DNA of 64,000 nt from Atopobium sp. oral taxon 416 (GTDB lineage: Bacteria; Actinomycetota; Coriobacteriia; Coriobacteriales; Atopobiaceae). This document shows, piece after piece, positions 9,044 to 19,943 of this stretch (position 1 is its first letter; the number at the start of each line of letters is the position of its first letter). Location: NCBI RefSeq assembly GCF_018128285.1, contig NZ_CP072380.1:2046001-2110000 (forward strand), in the 5' to 3' direction. The notes under the pieces were generated by a model that was not told where the DNA came from, searched no databases, and saw only the letters and a list, made by a program, of their open reading frames with translations. Position numbers and translations under genes: made by a program.

Positions 9044-9907
9044 TTAGCGTGAGTCGCTTGTCAGCTCCATGAGTGTCCGCTGAGACTCGCGTGCATGGCG
9101 CATGTTCCTGTCGTAGTCCGTCTGGAAGAGCCAACTATAGAGGCAGTCCAGGACGAAATGGGTTGCATCGAAGGAAGAGAAGGTCTCGATCTTTCGAGAG
9201 AACGAGTCGCTTTCATTGCTATTCAGACAGATGACCTCATCGCATATAGATGCAAGCCTGCTGAAAGGGTCAGCTGTGATAGCAAGGGTATGGCGTCCAC
9301 GCGCCTGGAGGATCCTCGCGTAGGAGACAATCATCTCAGTCTCCCCTGAGAGTGATATCAAGATGTTGCAGGAATGTGCCGGAGCAGATATCGCATAGCC
9401 GCGCTGCACGAACGCATCCTGGTCCACATTGACCTGGCGGCCGATACGAACAAGTTTGGTCTTGAAATCCAACGCAGCGGGAATAGATGTGCCGACCGTA
9501 AAGACATTCACCACGTCGGAATCCGCAAGAATCTTCACCACACGGTCTACCTGCTGCTGGTCGAAACCAGATATTGCATTGTTGATAGCATTTGCAGCAA
9601 GGTTGCCAAGCTTCCAAGCCACCTGTTCGTATGAGTCGTCACGGTCGAATGGCATGTTCGCATCGATTCTAACCGAATGCCTCGACTGCTCCCACTCCGC
9701 CACGAATGCAACGCGGAAATCGCGGTATCCCTGAGCTCCGAGCTTTTTGCAGAGCCTGACAATGGTTGCAGGCGAAGACTCAGTGAACTCTGCGGGCCGC
9801 TCTACCGATGCATCCCGTACCGTGCTGCCATTCTCGAGGAGATAGCGTGCAATAATGCACTCCGTCTTCGAGAATCCATCGCATTCCTTGAGCCGTTCCA
9901 GAATCAT
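9044..9907 (-). CDS. RpiR/MurR-family transcriptional regulator
   Basis: 287 residues with the two-domain RpiR plan. Residues 1-75 form the winged-helix domain (FSKTECIIARYLLENG, SSPATIVRLCKKLGAQGYRD). Residues about 115-240 form a sugar-isomerase (SIS) fold with FTVGTSIPAALDFKTKLVRIG and ILISLSGETEMIVSYARI, which binds phosphosugars. It is the last gene of a minus-strand group with an Old-Yellow-Enzyme flavoprotein and a PTS IIBC, so it probably senses the phosphorylated substrate of that PTS. Palindromes at 13495-13544, ahead of the group, are candidate operators. Confidence 0.92.
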   Translation of the reverse strand: MILERLKECDGFSKTECIIARYLLENGSTVRDASVERPAEFTESSPATIVRLCKKLGAQGYRDFRVAFVAEWEQSRHSVRIDANMPFDRDDSYEQVAWKLGNLAANAINNAISGFDQQQVDRVVKILADSDVVNVFTVGTSIPAALDFKTKLVRIGRQVNVDQDAFVQRGYAISAPAHSCNILISLSGETEMIVSYARILQARGRHTLAITADPFSRLASICDEVICLNSNESDSFSRKIETFSSFDATHFVLDCLYSWLFQTDYDRNMRHARESQRTLMELTSDSR

Positions 9908-9938
9908 ATGCCCTCCTAAGGCGGCCCTTAATGCAGGC

Positions 9939-9974
9939 AGGCCGCACGACCAAGATACCAGTTGTGCGGCCTGA
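9939..9974 (-). terminator. Hairpin between PTS IIBC and rpiR-type gene
   Basis: Perfect 10-bp inverted repeat (CAGGCCGCAC / GTGCGGCCTG). No U-run follows on the minus strand, so it may be a processing or attenuation hairpin lowering regulator expression rather than a full terminator. Confidence 0.45.
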
Positions 9975-10006
9975 ATGCCAGAAGCCCATGTGGGGGATGG
10001 CTTGGC

Positions 10007-11494
<1,488 letters not shown>

Positions 11495-11513
11495 TTATGG
11501 CTCATGAATCCCT

Positions 11514-13397
11514 CTACATGCAGAGCGCGAATGAGTGCCCCTCGAAGACCGCGTTCATAATGTTCGAAGGCCTTGTGCAGTCCCCTATCGCAACCGTGTT
11601 GCGGACAATGCCGTAAAGCGCCTCGGCTTCCTTGGAACGTGCTGCCATGCCCGTCGAGATAACCATGTCGTCGAAAGGAATCACGCGGGCTGTGCCGTCT
11701 GCCATTGTGCAGCGCGCCACTCCCTCTGCAACCTTCTGGCACGAGCAGCTCGTGAGCACCTGGATGTTGGGATGCAGCTCAAACTTCTGGCGAAGTGCCT
11801 CCTGGTAGAGGCTGTTCGCATTGCCAGCCAGATGGTCACACATCTCGACCACGGTGACGTCGCGTCCGCGCTCAGCGGAAGCAAGAGCAAGCTCGCAGCC
11901 GATAGAGCCGCCACCAAGAATGACGACACGCTGGCCAAGCTCGTTCTCGTGAAGTATTGCCTGCGTGCCCACCATCACATGGGGACCCTCAAGGCCTTCG
12001 ATCCTCGGAACCCGCTCCGTGGCGCCGATAGCGATGCAGAGCGCATCGGGCTCAAGCGACTTCACGAGTTCAGGTGTCGCTTCACATCCCAGACGCACAT
12101 CGATATCACGCTTTGCGATCTGAATCCGGTAGTGTTCGAGGAGACGTGCCACCTCAGCCTTATGAGGTTCCTTCGCGATAAAGCGCAGCATGCCGCCAAG
12201 CTCCTGCTCGCGCTCGATCAGTATCACCTTGTGTCCACGGTCGCAGGCACTGATTGCTGCCTTCAAGCCGCCAGGGCCTGCACCCACCACGACGACGCGC
12301 TTGGGCTCCTCCGCCTGCTCGATCTTGGCAGGAACGAAGGTCTCATGGTGATAGCGGGGGTTCACGGAGCAGCCCACATTCCAGTGGTCGGAGGCAATGT
12401 GGTAGCAGTTTGAGCAGCGCAGGCAGGGGGAGATATCCTCTGGACGGTTCTCTTCTGCCTTCTTGGCCCACTCGGGATCTGCAATGAGCTCACGGCCCAA
12501 AGCAACAATGTCCACATCTCCTGCCGCAATGGCATCCTCTGCCATCTGCGGCGTCAACACACCGCCGACAACCCCTACCGGCACCTTCACTGCACGCTTA
12601 ACCTCGCGTGCCCATTTGAGGTTGGGCATCTCCTCCTCGAGGTTGCTTGTGACCGTATGCACGTTTGCGACCTTGTTGACATCGATGCCTGAGGAAATCT
12701 GGATGGCATCGACGTACGGCTCTGCCATCTTGCAGAATTCGACGACATCTTCGAAAGCAATGCCGCCTGGCACCCACTCAGATGCACTGATGCGCATGTC
12801 CACCGGGTAGCGCGGTCCCACGGTCTTGCGCACGATCTCCAGGATGCGGAGCGGGAACTTTGCACGGTTCTCCAGGCTCCCACCATATTCATCGGTGCGG
12901 TGGTTGTAGAGCGGAGAGAGGAACTGTGCAGGCAGCCATCCATGGCCGAAGTGCAGGAAGATCGAGTCGAAGCCAGCTTTCACAGCTCCTGAGCACGTCT
13001 TTGCGTACCAGTCGAGCGTCTCCTGCATCATGGCTTCGTCCATGCCGCGCACTTCGACCCCATCCTCACGCGTATAGCTGCAGGGACCCTTGGCATAATC
13101 CTTCATGCGTGCATGCAGTCCGCCATGGAAGATCTCCACGGAAGCACGGGCACCACCACGATGAACGCCCATCACGCGCTCGTGGGTTGCCTCACGCTCA
13201 TACTTCTCGAACGGCCACGGCTCATCGCCGCTTGCGAAGCTCGAGCGTCCCGGCTCGACGATAGCATGGCCCGCAATGACCAGGGCAGCGCCGCCAAGTG
13301 CCTTCTCTTCATATAGATCGCCGGTAGGAGCCGCAACGATGCGGTTCTTGAGTGTCATGCCATTGATGGTGATTGGCGCAAACAGATGGTCGAACAT
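11514..13397 (-). CDS. Old-Yellow-Enzyme family FMN/FAD/Fe-S oxidoreductase (FadH-like)
   Basis: 627 residues with the three-part layout of 2,4-dienoyl-CoA reductase and related enzymes. A TIM barrel (1-320) has FGHGWLPAQFLSPLYNHRTDEYGGSLEN-like residues at 150-177, including His152. An iron-sulphur motif follows with Cys325, 328, 331 and 343. An FAD/NAD(P) half (about 365-620) has two dinucleotide motifs, VVVVGAGPGGLKAA and VVILGGGSIGCELA. Such enzymes reduce activated C=C bonds or demethylate small ligands. The ATG at 13397 follows a GGGGGAAG site. Being first in a group with a PTS permease and RpiR regulator is unusual and suggests it acts on an imported glycoside or its aglycone. Confidence 0.9.
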   Translation of the reverse strand: MFDHLFAPITINGMTLKNRIVAAPTGDLYEEKALGGAALVIAGHAIVEPGRSSFASGDEPWPFEKYEREATHERVMGVHRGGARASVEIFHGGLHARMKDYAKGPCSYTREDGVEVRGMDEAMMQETLDWYAKTCSGAVKAGFDSIFLHFGHGWLPAQFLSPLYNHRTDEYGGSLENRAKFPLRILEIVRKTVGPRYPVDMRISASEWVPGGIAFEDVVEFCKMAEPYVDAIQISSGIDVNKVANVHTVTSNLEEEMPNLKWAREVKRAVKVPVGVVGGVLTPQMAEDAIAAGDVDIVALGRELIADPEWAKKAEENRPEDISPCLRCSNCYHIASDHWNVGCSVNPRYHHETFVPAKIEQAEEPKRVVVVGAGPGGLKAAISACDRGHKVILIEREQELGGMLRFIAKEPHKAEVARLLEHYRIQIAKRDIDVRLGCEATPELVKSLEPDALCIAIGATERVPRIEGLEGPHVMVGTQAILHENELGQRVVILGGGSIGCELALASAERGRDVTVVEMCDHLAGNANSLYQEALRQKFELHPNIQVLTSCSCQKVAEGVARCTMADGTARVIPFDDMVISTGMAARSKEAEALYGIVRNTVAIGDCTRPSNIMNAVFEGHSFALCM

Positions 13398-13494
13398 CCA
13401 GCTTCCCCCTCGCTTGCTTGCATCCAGTTCGTATGCTACAAACTTATCAGGGGCATACACGGCTTCTGCAGGCATGAGCCATACTGATGGGTAA

Positions 13495-13544
13495 GTTTCT
13501 TGAAACCTCTCCCCTTATCCTTCTGAAATGAAAGAAACTTTCAG
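13495..13544 (-). promoter_or_regulatory. Candidate RpiR-type operators
   Basis: GTTTC-TT-GAAAC at 13495-13506 and CTGAAA-N10-TTTCAG at 13523-13544 lie about 100-150 nt upstream of the flavoprotein gene. Both have the GAAA/TTTC dyad common in RpiR-family operators. Assignment to the 9044-9907 regulator is an inference from position. Confidence 0.4.
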
Positions 13545-13580
13545 GAAAGCGTTATCTGTATCGTGCATGATCGCTTTGGT

Positions 13581-13895
13581 CTACCCGAAGGCTGTATGCG
13601 GAGCAAGGGCGTCTGAGCATGGCAGTGCTGTCTGTTTGCACCACACCAAACACAAGCCGAGATCCCGTCCAGGCTCTGAAGACACTTCCATGATCTTGGC
13701 GACCTTGATGATCATGTCGGTATAGCTACCAACACAGGCAGCCATGTAATGCGTGGAGTCAGCCTGTGCCCAGCGGCCCGCGAAGGCGCGGGCACCGATG
13801 GAGAAGCGTATGCGCATATTGGTATCTTCGAAGGTGAAGATGGGGGCTTTCGACGTTTTCGCCCTCGCGACAACGAACTTGAAGTGTCCATCCAT
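13581..13895 (-). pseudogene. C-terminal remnant resembling an L-fucose/L-arabinose isomerase-fold enzyme
   Basis: The minus-strand translation reads MRIRFSIGARAFAGRWAQAD then STHYMAACVGSYTDMIIKVA. This resembles the C-terminal end of fucose/arabinose isomerase-fold proteins, where a W...(T/H)HH helix closes the sugar site. Only about 70 residues look coding; the catalytic Glu/Asp region is absent and the end runs into unrelated sequence. The second His of the usual THH is Tyr here. Low-certainty identification. Confidence 0.35.
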
Positions 13896-13920
13896 ATCCT
13901 GACTGATAGCAAGAAAGGTT

Positions 13921-15064
13921 GACCTGTGTCAATATTTCGGGTGGCAGATTAGCATTCTGAGTGCAACAGGATAGCCCGCTGAATGCAGGTGTGGCACACT
14001 CCGGAAGGCTACGATGTTGGTTGTCTCAATCAACGTCGAAAGCTAGAAGGAATATGCCACTACACACATCTTAGCCCTCAGGAGAGGGACTGCATAGCCA
14101 CGCTGCATGCAGAGGGAAGGCCAATCGCCTATATCGCAGCAGAGATCGGCAGGGACAGCTCCAGCATCTGCCGCGAGCTCAAGAGGAACGCACGGCACGG
14201 ACGCTTTAGGGCATGTGCTGCCCAAAAGGAGGGCGGATGAGCGCCGCAGGAGATGCAGGCCGAAAAGGCGGCTTTCAGACTCTGCACTTACGCAGAAGGT
14301 GCGCTTACTCATCATGGACAGACACTGGTCCCTGGAGCAGATAGACGACATCTCAGCTCGAGGGTGGCGGCAGGTGCACCGTTGAGCCTGCCGACTATTC
14401 TTACCGGCAGGTCCGTAGCCGCCGCCCTCGAGCTGCCGGGATCCGGCCCGCAAGGCAAGGTGCGGCGCCACCTGCGCAGGAAGGGGAAGAGGATCGCAGC
14501 AAGAGGCCTAAGACCAAAGGGCAAGATCGAGATCTTACACACCGTAGAGGAGAGGCCAAAGCAGGCCGATGAGAGGTCTCGTCTCGGAGACTGGGAGGAC
14601 GACACGCTCGTGGCAGCAGGGCCCGTGTGCCTGCTTGTGCTTGCCGACAGGGCAGTGAGGCTGCTTCTCGCAAAGAGATGCCACCACGACAGCAGGAGCG
14701 TCTCCAAAGCCGAGGTCGGGCTGCTGCAGGGACGTCCCCTCGAGACGCTCACCCCTAAGTGGGGCAAGCAGCTCGCAGGGCATACAGATGTCACAGATGC
14801 CCTTTGAGGCGTGCAGTTCTACTTCTGCGACCCTCACCATCTATGGCAGAAGCTAACAGTTAAGAACACCAACGGGCTCCTGCGGGAGTTCTTCCCCTAA
14901 GGGCAGCGACTTCAGCAAGGTCACAAACGAGGAGGTGCAGCATGCGGTGGAGCTGATCTGTGACAGGGCGAGGAAGGTCCTTGGATACAGGACAGCCAAC
15001 GAGGTCTTTAGGGAGATGTTGCACTCAGCTTGACAATCTGCCATCCGAAATATTGATACTGGTC
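13921..15064 (+). mobile_element. IS30-family element, copy A (inactivated)
   Basis: 1.14 kb with long imperfect terminal repeats: TCAATATTTCGGGTGGCAGA at 13929 and its inverse TCTGCCATCCGAAATATTGA ending at 15056, extending to GACC/GGTC. The transposase N-terminus has YTHLSPQERDCIATLHAEG and IGRDSSSICRELKRNARHG, the IS30 helix-turn-helix. The DDE core follows in other frames (RLGDWEDDTLVAAG, then TLTPKWGKQLAGH). An EVLGYR-type end is at about 14975. Several frame changes make it inactive. A second copy is at 57411-58793. Confidence 0.8.
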
Positions 15065-15213
15065 AGATCGTTTCCCTAGCTAGCCCATCATCACAATGAT
15101 GGGCTCAAGGATCTTAAAATCTGCCAAGCCTACCGCAATCAGTAGCCCCAGTTCCACTTAGATACTCTTCACGTGCATATATGAAAGCATTATGCAAGCC
15201 CCATCATAGTTGC

Positions 15214-15417
15214 CTATGCAAAGGTCAAATGTTTGCCCTCTTTGGCACACTCACCAAGAAACATGTTTATGATGGTCTGATACGGAACTCCGGTTCGTCT
15301 CGATTCTTCCTTGAAATAATCGATAGTGGCCACATCGATATTCATTGTGACAGGCTTTTTTATCATCTTTATATAGGGATTTTTCTTCCCCTCGCTAAAG
15401 TCGTATTCATCTCTCAT
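15214..15417 (-). CDS. brnA: BrnA-type antitoxin
   Basis: 67 residues, MRDEYDFSEGKKNPYIKMIK then KKPVTMNIDVATIDYFKEES and GVPYQTIINMFLGECAKEGK. This matches the ribbon-helix-helix C-terminus of BrnA antitoxins (VTIRLD...YFK...G.PYQTLIN). A strong GGAGGT site precedes the ATG at 15417. It overlaps the 3' end of the preceding brnT by 11 nt, the normal order for the module. Antitoxins of this type bind the toxin and repress their own operon. It looks intact although its toxin partner is not. Confidence 0.75.
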   Translation of the reverse strand: MRDEYDFSEGKKNPYIKMIKKPVTMNIDVATIDYFKEESRRTGVPYQTIINMFLGECAKEGKHLTFA

Positions 15418-15727
15418 GGCGACACCTCCAATACTGCCCATCCTCGCGTTTGGTCGCCTTCCTCGCCGAAATGATGCGTATGCGGTTCTCATCCCGCCAG
15501 TAATGACATACAACAAGCACTTCCGCGGTAAGTGCAAGTCCAAGAATCATAAAGTGATTTTCCTGCTCCGAATGATCAGGATCGTTGATGACCAAAGCGT
15601 AAGCATCCGAGAACACCGTTGTGGCTTCCTCGAAGGTAACACCATGTTTCTTGGCATTAAGTTCAGCATTGGTCTGATCCTACTCGAATATGTCATCATA
15701 TATTCTGTCTATATTTATATCATACAT
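15407..15727 (-). pseudogene. brnT: BrnT-type toxin with nonsense codon
   Basis: From an ATG at 15727 the frame reads MYDINIDRIYDDIFE, then TAG at 15680-15682, then DQTNAELNAKKHGVTFEEAT and ends IRIISARKATKRED. The BrnT signature is FEWD...N..KHGV.FEEA and RIISARKAT, so the TAG replaces the conserved Trp codon TGG. BrnT is a RelE-fold ribonuclease that stops growth. A single base change seems to have disarmed it while the antitoxin stayed intact. A shorter product starting at a GTG at 15616 would lack the N-terminal half. Confidence 0.75.
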
Positions 15728-16062
15728 ATATTTGCAATATCGTTCAATAGGTAAGTCGCCTCATGTGGCCCATTACAGTAAGCAACAGCTCCTGGGGCCT
15801 CTCCGAGCTTTGGGGTTTCGACAATGCTTTGCCTGCGGATTCCCTAACCTGATTCCCTAACCTTGTAGATGGTCCTGAAGGGGGCTGCTGGCTAGTCTTC
15901 CCTGGACAGCCGTGTACCCCTGCCTCTTACGAAGGCCCGGGGGGCGTTGCTGCCAAGGGATGGTGGTCTGTCTGAGAACGGCTGATAGGGATGTGCCGCA
16001 CGATAAGCAGGGTAGTGTGGATGTCGTCCCTCAGACACGCTGGACAGTAAGGAAAGTACCAC
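15728..16062. other. Intergenic stretch, nothing recognised
   Basis: About 335 bp upstream of brnTA and before the IS110 fragment. No open frame with a ribosome site or family similarity was found. It includes the presumed brnTA promoter. Confidence 0.3.
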
Positions 16063-16391
16063 CATGGAGTGCAAGCAGAAAGACTAGTTCGGGCCGCAGC
16101 GCTTCTATCTCGGAATAGATGTCAGGAGGCCATTCCTCCGGGCAGTGGGCCTGAAACCGGACGGCTCCATCAGGATCAGCCGCAGGCAGGACAGGTGCCA
16201 GGAGAACATCGAGGCTCTGCTCGACGAGGCGGAATCGGGCGCCCTGGTCAATTGTGGACCAGAAGAACAACATCGGCTCGCTTATCGTGCGCAGGTGGTG
16301 CGCGAAGGGGATCGACGTTGGATACCTTTCAGGAAAGGCGATGAAGTACGCCGGGGAATGTTCCCCGGGACGGCGAAGAACGACCGAACAG
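16063..16391 (+). mobile_element. IS110-family transposase fragment (N-terminal)
   Basis: The plus-strand reading MECKQKD, stop, FGPQRFYLGIDVRRPFLRAV carries the YxGIDV start of the IS110 DEDD domain. Further on, MFPGTAKNDRT corresponds to the conserved GxAKTDRxDA block. It is cut off at 16391 by the left end of the IS3 element and carries an internal stop, so it is non-functional debris. Confidence 0.6.
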
Positions 16392-17800
16392 TGAGCCCTG
16401 TCAATATAATGGACAGAGAAATCTCAGATTTTTTATGCGGTCTGCATCGCCTTTGGATCGTATGTAAGGCCTCTCTCGAGGCGCTCGAAGAACTCCTGCA
16501 TCACCTCTTCCGGCACGCGATCTCCTATGGACTTATGCGGGCAGAAGCGGTTGTAGTACGACTCGATTAAACTCGTGTGCCTTGTGCTTGGTCGTGGATG
16601 CATCTAAGAGGCGCTTGTGGTAGTACCATTCGTTCTTGAGCGTGGCGAAAAAGGATTCGGCTACAGCATTGTCGTGGCAGCTTCCGGTTCTCCCCACGGA
16701 GAGCCTCACGTCGGGTACGGCTGAGCAGGCGGCGAACTTTGAGCTTATGTACTGGCTGCCTGGGCTGCTTAGAATATGGCCCCTCCAGCCACGTATCCGC
16801 GCGAATATGCCATCTTCAGGGCAAAGACGACAAGGCCTGCCCTCATGTTGTCCTGTATGCTTCAGCCCACCACCATGCGTGTGCACAGATCGTGCGCGAC
16901 GGTAAGATATATAAAGCCTGCCGTGGTCCTGCGATAGGTTGTATCGCCCACGAGCTTGGCTGTCGGCACGAGACACGAAAAGCCGCGCCGGGTGAGGTCG
17001 GGACGCTCGGGGACATCCGGTGCGGGCACCGTCGTTCTCTTCGATGCATTGGATCAGATGCCGCAGATGCCCAGCTCGACTATGCACCTCCGTACGCGAT
17101 AGCGGGTCGTGCCTGTAAATTTTGCGTAACTTTGGGTCTCCTGTGAGCTTGGATCAGACCTTGCGAAAACCGAAGCGCCTGTCGCTTTCCTCCCATATCG
17201 CGCAGATGGCCTCCTTGATAGGACCCCATAGGTCCTCACCGCCTTTGGCCTTGAGCCATCTGTAGAAGTGAGCCCTGCTCAGCTCCAGTACGCGCTCCAT
17301 CATCGAAACGCTGTAGGTTGCCCTCTTCTCCAGCATGAGCTAAAACCTGTCCTTGGTCAGAGGCTTCCGGCGAAGAAGGCTGCCACTTTTTAGGAACTTA
17401 TTCTCGCTCTCGAGCTCGTGTATACGCCTGTTCACTGCGTCGAGCTGCTTGTGCTCGTCGGTCCTTTCCTGGGTGACCCTTCCGGTCTTTGAGTGCTTGA
17501 TGATCCAGTCGTTTAAGGTCTTGTCGTTGATCCTTAAGCTTCGCGGCGCATCCTCTGATGCTCTTCTTCGGGTTGGCCTTACGTGCCTTCCTGTAGTACT
17601 CGATGGCCTCGAGGCAATACTTCTTCAGTGTAGTGTTTGGGTGTCCCCGGCTTCGTGCGGGACTTTGCCTTCTCTATCTCGCTTGCGCTTAGCGACATCT
17701 CATCTCTCCAATCTGCTGGTGTTGGTAGGTGGGTATCTGGACAGAGCATATCTGTTGCCAGTCCCTGCTGTCCCACTGTCCACCAAAAGATTACAGCTCA
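16392..17800 (-). mobile_element. IS3-family element, copy 2 (inactivated)
   Basis: 1409 bp, the inverted counterpart of 6674-8080 with the same ends (TGAGC at 16392, GCTCA at 17800). OrfB shows RTGSCHDNAVAESFFATLK; OrfA starts MSLSASEIEKAKSRTKPGT. It shares with copy 1 the extra base in GAGTTTAATCGAG, the OrfA frame change near GAAGTATTGCC, and the stop-containing change of the HSDRGSQY block. It separates an IS110 fragment from an IS3-group orfA fragment, with no clear target duplication. Confidence 0.8.
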
Positions 17801-18068
17801 CCCTTTCGCGCGGCAGCTCCCCGGGCAGTGCCTCGTCGTACTTCCTTCGCGCGGCCTCCTCCGACCTCTTCCTCTCGCGCTCCTGCTGGGTCTTGTCGGA
17901 CACGTCGTCGGCGCCGTCGGGCAGCTCGTCGCGCCACTCCGCGGCCAAGGACGGGCTCACGCCGTGCTCCGCGGCTACCTGGGAGAGGGTCTTCTCGCCC
18001 CTCACCACGTCGATCGCGACCGCCATCTTGAACTTTGGCGGGTAGGTCTTCCTCGTCGTCTTTGACAA
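17801..18068 (-). mobile_element. Truncated IS3-group orfA
   Basis: The minus strand encodes MSKTTRKTYPPKFKMAVAID then TLSQVAAEHGVSPSLAAEW and a charged coiled-coil helix, the usual IS3 OrfA helix-turn-helix and zipper. It ends at the right boundary of the IS3 element at 17800, so its orfB is missing. It is a different lineage from the interrupting element. Confidence 0.65.
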
Positions 18069-18471
18069 ACCGAACCTCGCAATCCGTGCCCTCTCGGCAC
18101 ATCATCGCGGGATTCGGAGGGGAGGTCAACGCGGTGTCTCAAAGACGCCAGCCACATCAATGAAAGAAGTTCACGATGTTCTTGAAATTCTGATTCTTGT
18201 AGCCCAGCTTGTCCTGTCGACCCTCCGCTTATGAGGAGGCGAGAAAGATGAAGCCCCCGCGCAGATAGCGCAGGAGCTTTGAAAGAACCCTAGCAGATCT
18301 AGACTAGGGATTCGGGGACGGGGCGAATCCGTCCGCCTGTCTTGCATTGTACCGCCGGAAGATGCCGCCAGACAAGAGGATGCGAAGCATGCACGGCGCA
18401 ATCGGCTTCCGTCCTCTTGAAAACTGGATGCAGCACTGCCGGAAGAGACAACGATTCCGAATGCTTTGGCA
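18069..18471. other. Intergenic stretch, nothing recognised
   Basis: About 400 bp between the IS3 orfA fragment and the 3' end of the substrate-binding protein remnant. No coding sequence, repeat or RNA could be supported. Confidence 0.3.
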
Positions 18472-19578
18472 TCAGCCTGCCAGATAGTCTTCCTTCGAGA
18501 CATCGATGTCGACTCCGCGCACATGATAGATGAGGTTTCCGACCTTTGCACCCTTGACGTAATCCTTTGCGACGAACTGGTGCTTCGGATAGAAGAGCGG
18601 AAGCACGGCATAGTCCTGCCTCGTCACGATATCGTCCACTTCCCTGTACATGTCTGCCCGCGCCTGCTCGTCGGTCGATGCCCGGGCGGCAACCAGGAGC
18701 TCGTCTACATGGGCATTGCTGTAGAAGGAGGAATTCTTCTGTGCTGTCGTGCTCAAGAAGTAGGTATACATGTTGTTGTCACCGTCTGCGTAGGCAGGGA
18801 ACCATCCCAGGAGCGTCATCTGCAGATTGCCCGCTGCCCTATCCTGTGCCCAGACACCGTTGTCGACGGTGCTCACATCGCAGCTGATGCCTGCCCTCGA
18901 CCAGAAGTCCTGGAGGGCGACAGCGACGTTCTGGTCCTGGGCTCTCACCTGAAGCGAAAGGGCAGGAGACTCTCCCTTCTCCGCTATGATCTGTGCCGCC
19001 TCGTCTGGATCGTAGGCAAAGACCGGCGCATCGTCGTCGAAGCCCGGCTCCTGCGGTGTCAGGAAGCCGCTTGCCGGCCTGCCGGCACCTGAGAGTACGG
19101 TCGCGACAAGCGTATCGCGGTCGATCGCCAAAGACAGCGCCCGACGGATATCGACATCCTCGAGGCCCTTTCCTTCGCTCAGGTTGAGCGCCACGAAATA
19201 GGTGCCCAAGGTGTCGTAGGAGACGATCAGGTCCTGAACATCGGGGTCCTTCTGATAGGTTGCCAGAAGCGACCCATCAAGATCGCACCAGTCGATGTCC
19301 CCGTTCTTGAATGAGAGCATCTTGGTGTTGACATCATCGAAGTAGCGATAGTGCACTGCGTCGAGAGGAGGCTTTCCTCCATGGTAGGAGTCGTTGCTCA
19401 CGAGCACGACCTCGGTCGTGCCGTCGTTGCTTTCCATCTTGTAGGGGCCGGTGCCGATGCAGTTCGTGCCGCTGCCCCAGGCATCCCCTGCCGCAGTGCA
19501 GGCGCCACGCGGGAAGATCTGGGCATAGGAGGAGCCGAGGTTCTTCACGAAGCAGGCACAGAGCTCTGCCAGGCGCCT
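18472..19578 (-). pseudogene. 5'-truncated ABC substrate-binding protein (peptide/nickel family)
   Basis: About 365 residues of an SBP_bac_5 (OppA/DppA-like) protein are open: GTGPYKMESNDGTTEVVLV, YFVALNLSEG, DIRRALSLAIDRDTLVATVL and GDNNMYTYFLSTTAQKNSSF-type blocks. These are C-terminal lobe features. Complete proteins are about 520-550 residues with a lipoprotein signal; here the first 170-200 residues are replaced by unrelated sequence and no start is convincing. No permease or ATPase genes lie nearby. It is probably dead. Confidence 0.75.
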
Positions 19579-19729
19579 GCCATGCCTTCTGGACACCGGA
19601 GAAGGTGGAAGCACAGACAGCAGCCAGAGGACTGCCAGCATCGATTGCTGGCACCCGCAGGACAGCGCTGTGCGCTTCTGGCAGACACTGTGCACAGGAC
19701 GCAGTAGCACCTTCGATATCTGTTATACC

Positions 19730-19830
19730 TGTTTATGCCCCATCTGCTCCCAATATGGTCAGTCTTCCCGCATATAGCCAACCGTTCACAGTCATATTCC
19801 AGCCGTTTGCCGCGATACTGTTATAACAGT
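19730..19830 (+). promoter_or_regulatory. Palindromic operator region for the PTS gene at 19944
   Basis: A perfect 14-bp palindrome ACTGTTATAACAGT lies at 19817-19830, with a half-matching site CTGTTATACCTG at 19730-19741. They stand about 115 and 200 nt upstream of the PTS start, in a locally AT-rich stretch. Likely binding sites for the AraC-type regulator at 21386-22396 or another sugar regulator. Confidence 0.5.
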
Positions 19831-19943
19831 TTGGTCAATTCTTCTCCGCTTTACGTTATCGTGCCACTCCCTTGATTTCGGTTTACTTGAGGCTGTCAGC
19901 ACACAGGGGAAGGCGCGATGCCTTCTGGGAGAAAGGATGCGAC

